Assembly: GCA_964405335.1 (NCBI GenBank)
Contig: CAYONP010000095.1
Location: forward strand, 1 to 21,116
Direction: 5' to 3'
Origin: CAYONP01 sp964405335
Lineage (GTDB): Bacteria; Armatimonadota; UBA10988
Length of the DNA stretch: 21,116 nt
Part shown: in pieces, positions 1 to 8,930 of the stretch
Layout of the letters: the number at the start of each line of letters is the position of its first letter
Position numbering within the stretch: the first letter of the stretch is position 1
Notes under the pieces: generated by a model
What the model saw: only the letters and a program-made list of their open reading frames with translations
What the model was told of the DNA's origin: nothing
Database searches by the model: none
Position numbers and translations under genes: made by a program

Positions 1-90
1 TCCCCCCCGCGCACCCGCGGGCGCGGGGGCCGCCCCCCCCCCGGCGGGGTCCGGCCCCGGGGCCCGCCCCCCCGGCCCCCCCCCCGCGAC
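1..90. other. Low-complexity C/G-rich window edge
   Basis: This stretch is almost only C and G, with repeated runs of 7 to 11 C. It does not resemble the coding or intergenic sequence that follows. It is probably a low-quality assembly or read end, so nothing was annotated in it. Whatever lies upstream of the first operon, including its promoter, cannot be judged. Confidence 0.6.
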
Positions 91-117
91 CCGAACAACT
101 GCAGCTGGAGCAGTGAC

Positions 118-1821
118 ATGGCGTTCTCGCTGGACGAACTGCATGAGAAGGCTTACGGGGGCGAGAAACCGGACCTGGATAAGCTCACTCAGCTTCCCGA
201 CAAGTGGAGGGAGCAGCTCCAGAACGTCTCGCAGTGGGGACTCAAGGAGCTGTGGTGTCGTAGCACTTCCGACGAGCCCGAGAAGCATGATCGGTTCCAC
301 CACAGTGTCGGCGTCGGGACGGTCGGGCGCCTTTGGCTCGAGAAGCTGCTAGAACAAGGCAGAATTCCGTCGCATTGCCGCCCGCACCCGCTTGATGACG
401 ACAAGCGGGCCAAGCTGGTTCTCTGCGCCGCACTCTACCTGCATGACTGGGGACACCTGCCGTACTCGCATGTGTTCGACGAGGTGCTGAAGACGATCAA
501 CTGGGTTCCGTCCGAGGTGTCCGATGGTACCCAGGAACTGGTTCTCCAGCAGCGACTTGGGCTGGACAAGGACGCGACGGAAGAAGCCGAGCAAGGCAGA
601 GACGCGACGGAAGAAGCTAAGCAGAGCAGGACGTTCTTCGGAGCGCTCACTAACGAGCTGTCTACCGGCAAGGGGTTGAAGGCCGTCAGCGACGACGAAG
701 CAGCTCGGCTCATCTTCGACGTGATAACCGGTCGTTACGGCGTTCCCTGGCTCACCGCGATGGTCAACTCACCCATCGACGCCGACAAGATTGACTACCT
801 GCGGGCGGACAGCGAGCTCCTCCGGAAGTACTCCTACCACCCGGTCGCCTCCCGCCTCCATCTGGAGTCGCCGGAGGCGTGGCTGACCGAGTTCCTGAGC
901 GAGCAGTACGTGAACAACGCCGGGCTGCTCTGCCTCGATGGGCGCAGCGCCGTGGCGGCCGCCGATCTGTGGCGCGAGCGCATCATGCTCTACGACCGGT
1001 TCTACCTGTCGCCCGAGATGCGCGTGCCCGAGCGGATGGTGATCGAGATCGTCCAGCAGTACATCATCCACAGAGCAGTTTGGCCGGCGGACCTGAATGG
1101 GGTGCGCTGCTACCGGACCATGATGGAGCGGGCCGGTCAGGGAGCCACCAATCCGATCAAGCAGAAGTTTTGTGTGGCCGTTGAAGTGGCGCTATCGGTG
1201 AGCAAGGACATCCTCAGTCGAGCGCAGGAATTCAGTGCACTAGAGGGGATGGCGGATTGGTTGCGGCACGATAGTTCGGGGATCTCAAGTAGCTTCGGGA
1301 GCTTCTTGCAGGTGTGCCTTGATCGGCTGAAGGCGGCGAAAGCCGCGGCCGACGACTCTACACGCCACGGCGCGGCCGAACTGGTCCACGACTGCCTGGT
1401 CGGCGAGCCGATCCTGGTCGATGTCAATCGCTACGACGACGCCCGCGAGCGGCTGCGCCCCCTCCAGCACGGCTACGCCAACGAGATGTTGATCGACGTC
1501 GGTCGGCTGCCGCGGGTGTTGTCGATCCCGCGCCGCTGGCGTAGCGGTCTGGGGAGGGACGCCCCGCGGGTCGCCGACTACTCGATCCTCGTTCCGTCTG
1601 GGAAGGTGCAGAGCTGGACCGCCCGCAGCAAGGCGACGGTCCCGCTCAGCGACGAATGCGTGGCCGACATCGAACGGCCGTACTGCCGGATCTGCGTGAT
1701 CGTACCGGGCCAGGACATCGAGCCCGACTCACCGCGGGCGCACTTCTTGTACGATCGGGTGCGGGCCGTCCTGCACGAAGCTAAGATCCCGCTTTGCCGG
1801 GAAGAGGAGGCCCAGCAATGA
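118..1821 (+). CDS. HD-domain phosphohydrolase (dGTPase/SAMHD1-like superfamily)
   Basis: A 567-residue protein. It has the arrangement seen in the HD phosphohydrolase superfamily (COG1078/dNTPase type): RFHHSVGV near residues 59-66, then LHDWGHLPYSH at 108-118, with the metal-binding His109-Asp110 pair followed by His113 and His118, and SPIDADKIDYLRAD at 218-231. In the family these residues bind a divalent metal and hydrolyse phosphate esters, often dNTPs; the substrate here is not determined. The ATG is preceded by GGAG at 107-110 with 7-nt spacing. Residues 151-171 hold a short internal duplication. It is the first gene of a three-gene overlapping operon with an unknown protein and an ImmA/IrrE-like protease. 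Its 5' half looks less GC-rich than the right-hand genes, which fits acquired DNA. The HD assignment is firm; a defence role is inferred. Confidence 0.88.
   Translation: MAFSLDELHEKAYGGEKPDLDKLTQLPDKWREQLQNVSQWGLKELWCRSTSDEPEKHDRFHHSVGVGTVGRLWLEKLLEQGRIPSHCRPHPLDDDKRAKLVLCAALYLHDWGHLPYSHVFDEVLKTINWVPSEVSDGTQELVLQQRLGLDKDATEEAEQGRDATEEAKQSRTFFGALTNELSTGKGLKAVSDDEAARLIFDVITGRYGVPWLTAMVNSPIDADKIDYLRADSELLRKYSYHPVASRLHLESPEAWLTEFLSEQYVNNAGLLCLDGRSAVAAADLWRERIMLYDRFYLSPEMRVPERMVIEIVQQYIIHRAVWPADLNGVRCYRTMMERAGQGATNPIKQKFCVAVEVALSVSKDILSRAQEFSALEGMADWLRHDSSGISSSFGSFLQVCLDRLKAAKAAADDSTRHGAAELVHDCLVGEPILVDVNRYDDARERLRPLQHGYANEMLIDVGRLPRVLSIPRRWRSGLGRDAPRVADYSILVPSGKVQSWTARSKATVPLSDECVADIERPYCRICVIVPGQDIEPDSPRAHFLYDRVRAVLHEAKIPLCREEEAQQ
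571..630 (+). repeat. In-frame 30-bp tandem duplication inside the HD gene
   Basis: Two 30-bp units (571-600 and 601-630) share an identical 17-base start, gacgcgacggaagaagc, and differ at a few later positions. They encode the consecutive peptides DATEEAEQGR and DATEEAKQSR, a charged insert after the HD core. The repeat keeps frame and looks like a recent, slightly diverged duplication. Confidence 0.85.
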
Positions 1822-2723
1822 CCACTTACGGGCTGGTCTATCGGCTGCGCGACCTGCCTGCCGACGGTAACGGCCGGCCGGAGGCGTTCGAGGTCACCTT
1901 CACCTACGCGGCCAGCTCCGCAGACAAGGGCGAATTCCGCATCCGCTGGCCCTCAACTTGGATGTTCGAGGCGCCGCTCATCGATGGCCCGTCGTATGAG
2001 CCGCCCAGCGCGTCGGGGACGGCCGGCCTCTTCGGCGGAGTCGAGGTCCCGCAGCAGCAGCGTCGCTCCGAAGCCTGTGAGCGGGCCATCGGCGACGTGC
2101 TAACCGTGCTGCTGAAAGAGGTGCTGATCGACAATCTCGGCTCCGATCGCTGTGTCGCCGTGCTCGGCCCCGCCTTCCCGAAGGTGGTCGGTCGGTTCGC
2201 GTCGCTCCATCCGCCGGAAGAGACCAAGATCTTGTTCTTGCAGCCGCTACCGTTCCCCGCGTGGGTGGTCGGCACGGCGAGTGAGCACGTCTTCACACAG
2301 CCGCGGGACAACGCCATCATCACCAACGGCAAGTTGAGCGCCGATTGGGACGACGAAACACTGGTGGTGACCTGTCGATACGATCACGAGGGGCGGCCGT
2401 ACAGACTTCAGGCCCTGCGGCTGGATCTGAGCGCCGCGCTGACGGTGCCCGCGTTCGACTGGTTTCCGGGTGAGTTCCTCGAGACCGGGCTGCCGTTTGA
2501 AATGCCGTTCGCGGCGGAGCAGGTGCAGGCTCACGAGGACACGCCGTATAGCCACAATGTTCACGACATGGATTTACCCGAACTGCGAAAGCCCACGGCG
2601 GAGAAGCTCCGGACCGGGGCAGGGCTTTTAGTGAGGCACGCCAACATCACGGACAAGGTCTGGACCCTTGACCGACCTGCGCTGATGCAGTCACTCCTTG
2701 CGGACCATGCGCAGCCTCGGTGA
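1818..2723 (+). CDS. Hypothetical protein, middle gene of HD/ImmA operon
   Basis: A 301-residue protein that I do not recognise. The ATG at 1818 is chosen because it overlaps the HD gene stop as ATGA and has a purine-rich gaagaggagg just upstream; an in-frame start at 1794 would overlap more. The protein appears soluble, with no signal peptide or membrane segment. The N-terminus (TTYGLVYRLRD) and the central part alternate hydrophobic and polar residues in a way that suggests beta-strands, and the C-terminus is charged and helical. No catalytic motif stands out. Its end overlaps the start of the protease gene, so the three proteins are probably made together and may form a complex or pathway. 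Confidence 0.8.
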   Translation: MTTYGLVYRLRDLPADGNGRPEAFEVTFTYAASSADKGEFRIRWPSTWMFEAPLIDGPSYEPPSASGTAGLFGGVEVPQQQRRSEACERAIGDVLTVLLKEVLIDNLGSDRCVAVLGPAFPKVVGRFASLHPPEETKILFLQPLPFPAWVVGTASEHVFTQPRDNAIITNGKLSADWDDETLVVTCRYDHEGRPYRLQALRLDLSAALTVPAFDWFPGEFLETGLPFEMPFAAEQVQAHEDTPYSHNVHDMDLPELRKPTAEKLRTGAGLLVRHANITDKVWTLDRPALMQSLLADHAQPR

Positions 2724-3663
2724 GGACCTTCGCGCCATCGCGCGAGCCGCCGTCGATCCCATTCTCCTCGAAGCCGGCCTCGGCGACCCGGATCTCCTCC
2801 GGTCACCGCTGCCGCAGGTCGCCGAGTTATTGGAGACCACGGTCCTTCGGACCCCCGATCCGCGGCATCCGCTCCGTGCCTCGGTGGCGCCGGCGCCACC
2901 GCCCCGCCCGACGCCGCGGCAGATGACGCTGTTCGAGTGCCCGGAAACGCCACCGCCGCAACAACTGAGCTTGTTCAATAGGCCGTCGCTGATCGAGATC
3001 CACACCACCGAGGCGGCAGCGCGCTTCGATCTGGCACATGAACTGGCGCACGTGATCTACGACTCAGAGATCCAGTTGGACTACCCGGTGTCGGATGATC
3101 GGCGGCGACGCCGTTTGCTCGACTACGTTGCAGCGTTGCTGCTGTTTCCGGACGCGCTGGTCGCGCGGCACTTCGGGGCAGGCGATAGGCTCGAGCCGAC
3201 GCTGGAGGAAGTCCTGGCCGCGTCGCAACAGGCGGCCGTGCCGTGGCCGACCATGCTGATTCGACTGCAGGAGTACATTCGCGGCCAAGAGGCTCACCTG
3301 GCCGTCGCCCTGCTGCTCGTCCAGGAGGCCTTCACTCCGCGAAGCCGCACCAACTACGCGCCACGCATCGAGGTGGCGTGCTCGCCACGGCTGTGGTCGG
3401 TCCCGCGCAACCGGCGCCTCACCTCGATCGGCCTGACGAACCTCGATGTGGCCTATCGAGTAGCCGGACCTTACCTGATCCGGTCGTGCACCGACCACAT
3501 CCTGTTGCGCCAGCGCGGCGGCAAGACCGAGGAGCGGCTCCCGGCCGCAGTCGATTACTTCATCGTCGAGGCCACGTCGACGCGACCTCGGCGGATGTTG
3601 GCCCGATTTCCCATCGCAGACCGTGAGCCCGAGCCGACGACCCGGCAGTCGGAGCCGCAATAG
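2707..3663 (+). CDS. ImmA/IrrE-like metallopeptidase with clamp-binding-like motifs
   Basis: About 318 residues from ATG 2707; a TTG at 2698 would add three. Neither start has a strong ribosome site, and both overlap the preceding gene. The signature is DLAHELAHVIYD, with HExxH at residues 111-115 of the ATG form, followed by LLDYVAALLLFPD, the helix that in ImmA/IrrE proteases normally brings the third zinc ligand. That Glu is not obvious here; Asp139 lies nearby. Known family members cleave repressors such as ImmR or DdrO. Residues 60-88 form a proline-rich linker holding QMTLF (2920-2934) and QLSLF (2962-2976); the second matches the bacterial beta-clamp-binding consensus exactly. Unlike typical ImmA pairs, no Xre repressor gene is adjacent; neighbours are the HD and unknown genes. 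The stop lies 2 bp from the convergent STAND gene stop. Confidence 0.8.
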   Translation: MRSLGEDLRAIARAAVDPILLEAGLGDPDLLRSPLPQVAELLETTVLRTPDPRHPLRASVAPAPPPRPTPRQMTLFECPETPPPQQLSLFNRPSLIEIHTTEAAARFDLAHELAHVIYDSEIQLDYPVSDDRRRRRLLDYVAALLLFPDALVARHFGAGDRLEPTLEEVLAASQQAAVPWPTMLIRLQEYIRGQEAHLAVALLLVQEAFTPRSRTNYAPRIEVACSPRLWSVPRNRRLTSIGLTNLDVAYRVAGPYLIRSCTDHILLRQRGGKTEERLPAAVDYFIVEATSTRPRRMLARFPIADREPEPTTRQSEPQ

Positions 3664-3665
3664 CA

Positions 3666-6600
3666 TCACCACGGCGCGAGCTCGTCCCGGAGCTGCTTGG
3701 CCAGCGGTTCCGCCCCGGCCTCGTTCAGCAAAGCCAGAAACGCCGACCGCAGTGCCGCGGCGGTCCGGATGGTGTCGGCACCATCCGCCCAGCAGCGCTC
3801 CAGCAGACGGGCGACGGCCGCCTGGTCGTTCGACGCGCCGGCGCCTGCCCGCCGGGGCGGATGGGCCGCGAGCCACTGGACGCCGTCGCGACGTAGGCCG
3901 GAAGACACCTCGCCGGCGAGGAACCGGACGAAGGCGCGACGACACGGCGGGTGCACCAGCAGCCGCGGCGCGAGGGCGCGCCAGACCGGCGACATCCCGT
4001 CGGCCAGGTCGGCATGGTCGGCGGACCACGGGCTGTGGTACCACTGCCAACCCATCAACGAGGCCCAGGGCTCGGCGCCGTCTTGCCAGGCGGGACAGCC
4101 CTCGGCGAAGGCGACCATCTGCCGCCAGTGTTGCAGGAAGGAGCATCGCCGGTCGGGTTCGTCCATCGCGATGGCCAGCATGTGATGGAGGAAGGTGGAG
4201 AGCGCGTCGCCCGCGGGTTCACCCAGCTCGAGCAACGGCTGCCACAGGCGCTCGGCCTGCTCCGGCGAGCGGAGTTGGAGCACCGTCGAAGCAAGCCCGC
4301 GGAACGCCCATTCGAGCCAACTCTGGGAGGGTCGGTAGACTTGCCGCTTGTGGGGCGGGCGCAGCATCTCCGCGGTCACCAGGGCCACGTCGCGTCGCCA
4401 CTCGATCCACTGCTCCCGCTCGGCGGCATCCCGCGCTTCGCTGAGCGGTGGCAGCCACGTGTAGATGCTCGCTGCCAGTTCCAGGTCGAACCCGGGGAGC
4501 CGAAGCGCGTTCTCTGGGGGCGCGCCTGTTGGCAGTGACTCCCAGTCTGCAAAGTCGGTCAGGCTCGGGCACGCCGATGGGATGGCGCCGCGCACGAACG
4601 CGCGCCGCAGCCGGGCGGTTTCGCGGCGCAGGCTGAGCCGGGGCCGCGGGCCAGAGACCCAGCCGAGCCGGCAACGCAGTCGGCGCCACCAATGCGCTCG
4701 GCGCCAACCACGACGCCGCATCGCCTCGGGCTCGCGCAGCCACCAGTCGAGGTCGCGGTGGAACTCCCCCTCGCGCATCCAGCGGTGCCGAAGACGAGCA
4801 ACCTGGAGGACGAGGTGTTGCAGCCGGCCGAACTCGGCGCCGAGCTCGGAGCGGTGCCTAGCCGCGCCGGCGAGGAGGCGCTGCGTCGCCACCTCGTCGC
4901 CGGCGGTCGCCAGCCGTGCGATGCGGTGCCGGAGCCGGCGGTTCGTCGGCGCGGCCGACCAGAGCACCGGCAGCGCGTGGGCGGCCGTTGCGGGCCACTT
5001 TTCAATCCCCAGCAAGGGTCGGTTCGGGAGGGGTCCGGTGGCAGTGATCCGCAGCAGCGTGTTCACGCACCAGCGGCGCCGCTCGGGGTACGACTCGAGC
5101 CACGGCCCGGCCCGCACCAGGAGCGCTGCGGCGCCGGCGCAGAGGACATCGTCCACGGAGTAGACCGAGCCCGGATCCGCCGTGCCCGCGGCCGCGTCGG
5201 CGGTGACCTGCTGGACCGCCTCCCACACGCGGTCGGCGTCGGCTTCGCCGAGCGGCAGGTCGGCAGCGATACGATCCGAGAAGAGGTAGGGGAGCGAGAA
5301 GGCTGCACGCCACCGAGTCAGCGCTTCACGGGTTGCCTGGCCTTCGGGCATCAACTCGGGCGGCAGCCGATACTCGACGGCGCCGCAGCCGGAAGGGTCG
5401 TCGATCGGATGGTAGTTGGCCGGGTCGTAGCGCGGGATGCGCCAGCGTAGATTCGAGAGCATCGGATCGTCGGGTGCAGCCGCATCGAGGCGCTCTTGCC
5501 ACGCGTCGCGCACTTCGGCGAAGAAGTCGGCCATCTCTGGGCACCCAGCGACCAGAGCGGCGGACAGCCGATCCAGTCGACAGGACCGATGCTGAAGCCG
5601 GTGCCATTCGGCCCGACGTTCCGCGCACTGGGGCGACTCTCGAGGCCACCACATGCCGGCCAGCAACTGGGCTTCCCGGTAGATTCCATAGCCTTCCTCC
5701 CAGACCTGGAACTCGACGACGGCCAGAAGCGGCCGCAGGATGCCGGTGAGCAAGACCGGCTGCTTGGCCGCCACCGCCGCCAGCAACCCGGCGAAGGCGA
5801 GTGAGGTCGACTGCTCGATGATCCGCTGCAGCCACGGCTCGACCGGCTCGTCGCGGTCGATGAGGCCGTAGAGCCAATGCTCGACGGCCATCAAGGCGAC
5901 GCTGACGGTCGTGTTCGAGAGCAGGCCGCGATACCAGTAAAAGGTCCGCCGGTCGCCTCGCCTGCAGCCCCAGCCCGGGATGTCGACGTGATAGCGCTCC
6001 GACGGGTGCGACTCTGCTTCGGCATCTGTCCAGGCATCGGTGGCCTTATTGACCAACTGCAGCACCGCGGTCAGGGCCTCGGCAGGGCGTCGTTGAAGGA
6101 AGGGTAGAAACGGGCCGTGCGTGGGCATTGCCGGATGCCAATCCGAGGCACTCCACACGGGGACGTGATCCCAGGGCCGCATGGCGGGGAACCGGCCGAG
6201 GAACAGGTGCGGCTCATCTTCTTCGGGTTCCAGCAGCAGGGCCAGCAGCACCTCGCGAGCCAGGGCAGGTTGGCACGAAATGAGGTGCCCGAGGTACTGC
6301 TCCTCGAGGCACACCTCGCGGAAGTCGTTGTCAACGTGTCTTAGCGGCGCGGGGGAGCTGGCCAGGTGGGCCGCTTCCTCTTCGTTCGCAGCGACTCGCC
6401 GCACGCGCCCTCGGACGAACGTCTCGATCCTGTCGGGACAGTGCGGCGTGGCCGCCAGAGCGGCTCGGTAAAGGTCCTTGTGAACGTCACATCGTCGGTA
6501 CCAGTCGGGAGCATCGGCCGAGGCGTCGGCTCCTTCGGCAGCTTCGCAGACGATGGCGGCCAGCTCGCTCTGCCAAGTCAGCTTGGGTTCGTTGGTGAGG

Positions 6601-8930
6601 CGCAGCCACATCTCGGCCAGCCGCGCGAACGGCGTCGGCGCCAGCTCCCAGACCTCGTCGGCGTGGCGGACCAACACCTCCAAGAGAGGCGGCCACAGGC
6701 GCCACACGGGTATCCGCAGCAGCGAGCGTAAGTGGGCGGGTGAGAGCGCGCCGGAGCATTCGCCGAGCGCGGCAATCCTGTGTTCGTGCGGCTTGGTGGC
6801 GATATGCTCAAAGCGCTGCAGGAGCACCTGTAACCGTCGGCCGTCTTCAGCGACGAGGTGCGGCCAGACGCCCTCGAGCGCGGTACCGGCACCCCCGGCG
6901 AAGACCACCGAGTCGAGCAGCAGGCCTTCGGCCTCGGGCTCCGCACGGAGCGACTCCAGTGCGCTCATCCATGCCACCGGGTCGGCGCCTTGCTCCAGCA
7001 GGTAGACCCCGTGCAGGCGTAGCGCCCGTTGCCACAGAGGATTGGCCAGCCGGTTCTCGGCGCGCAAGAACGGCAACAGGTCCGCTTCATGGTCGAGCAA
7101 CACCCGTTGCCGTGCCCAGTCGCCGTAAAGGTCATGGGCGAACGAGACCCGCTCATCGCGTAGGCGGCAGATGCCGTCGGTCTGGAGCGCGGAGAGGACT
7201 GACAGCAGCGCCGGATCGATCTCACTCTCGGGCAGGGCCACCAACAACCGGTCTGCCAGAAGAGTGCCGAGCTGCTTGGCCAGGCGCGCCCGCTGGCCGG
7301 CCTCCGTTCCACGCCGAACCAACTGCTGCCAGATCCACTCAACCGCGTGGGCTTCACCGACCCATCCTGCGGTGTTGGCCGCGGCAACGTGGGCTGTCCC
7401 GCGCACCAGCAGGTCCAACACCTTCGGGCGCAGCAGACATGCCTGGAGGTCCTGTCGCTGAAGGACCGGCCGGAGCGCTGGATGTCGATCCAGCAGACCG
7501 GCCAACGCCTTGAGCTCGGGGCGGTCGACCTGCACCATCGGCCACGCTGACGGGTCGAGACCGGCGGCCTCAAGCCGGCTGGCGACGCGGTCCCAGCTCT
7601 CGCTCTGGCAACTGGCGATGATCGTCCAGGTGCCGCTCTTGAGGTGTCGCAGCAGAGCGCCCAGGTTCTGCCAAGCCTGGTCGCTCGTGAGCCGGTCGAG
7701 CCCATCGAGGACGAGGAACGCCCGACCTTCTGCCACCGCCGGAAGCAGCTCACCGAGCAGATAGGGCGTACCGACGCGCTGAGCGAATGCGGTCGGGCCG
7801 GCCTCGTCGAGCGTGGCCAGATCCCACCAGATCCAGCGCTCGCCCGCCAACGTCTCGGCCCAACGCTTGAGCACGACGCTCTTTCCGCAACCGGACTCGC
7901 CCAACACCGCGATGCCGCGGACGCGCTCATCCTCTGTGTGGCGCAGGATCTCGGACAGCTCCTGTTCCCGCGGGAACCGAAACCCGTCGATCGTGTCATC
8001 CACATGCGCGAGCAGCTCGACAGACACGCGGGCCAAGCGATCCCAGTCGGCTTGATGGTTTGGGTAGGCCGCCAGGTCATGCCGCCCGCGCATACGGTCC
8101 AAGAGAGGCACCAGCCGGCAGATGCCCCCGTGGGCACGGTAGTCGGTCGCGATCTGTTGCAGGTCGTGCCACAGTGCGTCGGTGTTGGCGTCCGCTGGGT
8201 CCCTGAGCGCGGCCCGAGCGTGCAGCGGGATGCTCCGGTGCCAAACGTCAAAGCCCGCCGCCCGGAACTGGCGCAGGAACAGCGTGACGGTCCGTTCGTC
8301 CGCGTGAGCGGAGGCGTCGACGTCCTCCGGGCAGCGCCACTGCCGCACAAACCGCTTCTGCTCCTGGCTCAGCGGAATGTCGTGCTCGCCACCGTCCCGG
8401 ACCTCGGCTCGCTGACGTAGCGTCTCCAGGCGCGCCAGCAACCCAACGTCAATTGAGCCCGCCACGACGCCAAGGAGGTCACGCTCGCGATCGAACGGCG
8501 GAGTCACCGCCTGCCGGCCGAGGTGCAGCCGCCAGAGCTGCTTGAGCTGTTCCGTGTCGAGCTGGTTGGAGCTGGTCCGGAGGCCATTCTGGGTGATCGC
8601 CTCGAAGCTCTTGACCGAGACCGCGCAGCGTCGCTCGCCATCCGACCGGGACAACGTCAGCACCACGTCGTCTGGCTGCCAGCCCCGGTCGCGCTGCTGG
8701 CAGGCGACCTGGACCACGCATCCGTCACCCGGCCACGGCTCTGTGCCGGTCAACAGGCACAACAGCAGATACGCCACGACTTCGTTCTCGAAGTCGAAGC
8801 CCTGACCGGCGGTTACCTCCGGCGGCACAAAACGGGGCAGGTCGGGTTCCATCGCAGCCCGTCGCTTCAGTGATCCGACCGCATTGACACAGCGGCGTCG
8901 CAGTTCCTGCTCGCTGCACGTCGCTCTCAT
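3666..8930 (-). CDS. STAND-type NTPase with PD-(D/E)XK-like N-terminus; putative antiviral guard protein
   Basis: A 1754-residue protein. Residues 44-110 resemble a PD-(D/E)XK/Cap4 (DUF4297)-like nuclease: FDFENEVVAYLLLCLL with Glu48/Glu50, WQPDDVVLTL with Asp87/Asp88, and CAVSVKS with Lys107. A P-loop NTPase follows: Walker A GESGCGKS at 344-351 and Walker B FLVLDGLDRL at 405-414. VSFAHDLYGDWA near 595-606 resembles the end of a STAND winged-helix region. The remaining ~1100 residues are helical, Trp- and Leu-rich and fit a repeat-type sensor, though no clean repeat unit is seen. Size and order match Avs-type antiviral STAND proteins, known to sense phage proteins and trigger an effector. 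The ATG overlaps the primase stop as ATGA, making it the last cistron of the Xre-primase operon. NTPase assignment is strong, nuclease moderate, immune role inferred. Confidence 0.82.
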   Translation of the reverse strand: MRATCSEQELRRRCVNAVGSLKRRAAMEPDLPRFVPPEVTAGQGFDFENEVVAYLLLCLLTGTEPWPGDGCVVQVACQQRDRGWQPDDVVLTLSRSDGERRCAVSVKSFEAITQNGLRTSSNQLDTEQLKQLWRLHLGRQAVTPPFDRERDLLGVVAGSIDVGLLARLETLRQRAEVRDGGEHDIPLSQEQKRFVRQWRCPEDVDASAHADERTVTLFLRQFRAAGFDVWHRSIPLHARAALRDPADANTDALWHDLQQIATDYRAHGGICRLVPLLDRMRGRHDLAAYPNHQADWDRLARVSVELLAHVDDTIDGFRFPREQELSEILRHTEDERVRGIAVLGESGCGKSVVLKRWAETLAGERWIWWDLATLDEAGPTAFAQRVGTPYLLGELLPAVAEGRAFLVLDGLDRLTSDQAWQNLGALLRHLKSGTWTIIASCQSESWDRVASRLEAAGLDPSAWPMVQVDRPELKALAGLLDRHPALRPVLQRQDLQACLLRPKVLDLLVRGTAHVAAANTAGWVGEAHAVEWIWQQLVRRGTEAGQRARLAKQLGTLLADRLLVALPESEIDPALLSVLSALQTDGICRLRDERVSFAHDLYGDWARQRVLLDHEADLLPFLRAENRLANPLWQRALRLHGVYLLEQGADPVAWMSALESLRAEPEAEGLLLDSVVFAGGAGTALEGVWPHLVAEDGRRLQVLLQRFEHIATKPHEHRIAALGECSGALSPAHLRSLLRIPVWRLWPPLLEVLVRHADEVWELAPTPFARLAEMWLRLTNEPKLTWQSELAAIVCEAAEGADASADAPDWYRRCDVHKDLYRAALAATPHCPDRIETFVRGRVRRVAANEEEAAHLASSPAPLRHVDNDFREVCLEEQYLGHLISCQPALAREVLLALLLEPEEDEPHLFLGRFPAMRPWDHVPVWSASDWHPAMPTHGPFLPFLQRRPAEALTAVLQLVNKATDAWTDAEAESHPSERYHVDIPGWGCRRGDRRTFYWYRGLLSNTTVSVALMAVEHWLYGLIDRDEPVEPWLQRIIEQSTSLAFAGLLAAVAAKQPVLLTGILRPLLAVVEFQVWEEGYGIYREAQLLAGMWWPRESPQCAERRAEWHRLQHRSCRLDRLSAALVAGCPEMADFFAEVRDAWQERLDAAAPDDPMLSNLRWRIPRYDPANYHPIDDPSGCGAVEYRLPPELMPEGQATREALTRWRAAFSLPYLFSDRIAADLPLGEADADRVWEAVQQVTADAAAGTADPGSVYSVDDVLCAGAAALLVRAGPWLESYPERRRWCVNTLLRITATGPLPNRPLLGIEKWPATAAHALPVLWSAAPTNRRLRHRIARLATAGDEVATQRLLAGAARHRSELGAEFGRLQHLVLQVARLRHRWMREGEFHRDLDWWLREPEAMRRRGWRRAHWWRRLRCRLGWVSGPRPRLSLRRETARLRRAFVRGAIPSACPSLTDFADWESLPTGAPPENALRLPGFDLELAASIYTWLPPLSEARDAAEREQWIEWRRDVALVTAEMLRPPHKRQVYRPSQSWLEWAFRGLASTVLQLRSPEQAERLWQPLLELGEPAGDALSTFLHHMLAIAMDEPDRRCSFLQHWRQMVAFAEGCPAWQDGAEPWASLMGWQWYHSPWSADHADLADGMSPVWRALAPRLLVHPPCRRAFVRFLAGEVSSGLRRDGVQWLAAHPPRRAGAGASNDQAAVARLLERCWADGADTIRTAAALRSAFLALLNEAGAEPLAKQLRDELAPW

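Noticed and set aside
3064..4146. Long minus-strand open frame across the end of the protease gene
   Set aside because: It overlaps two well-supported genes, is Arg/Pro-rich and low in complexity, as expected of antisense frames in high-GC DNA.
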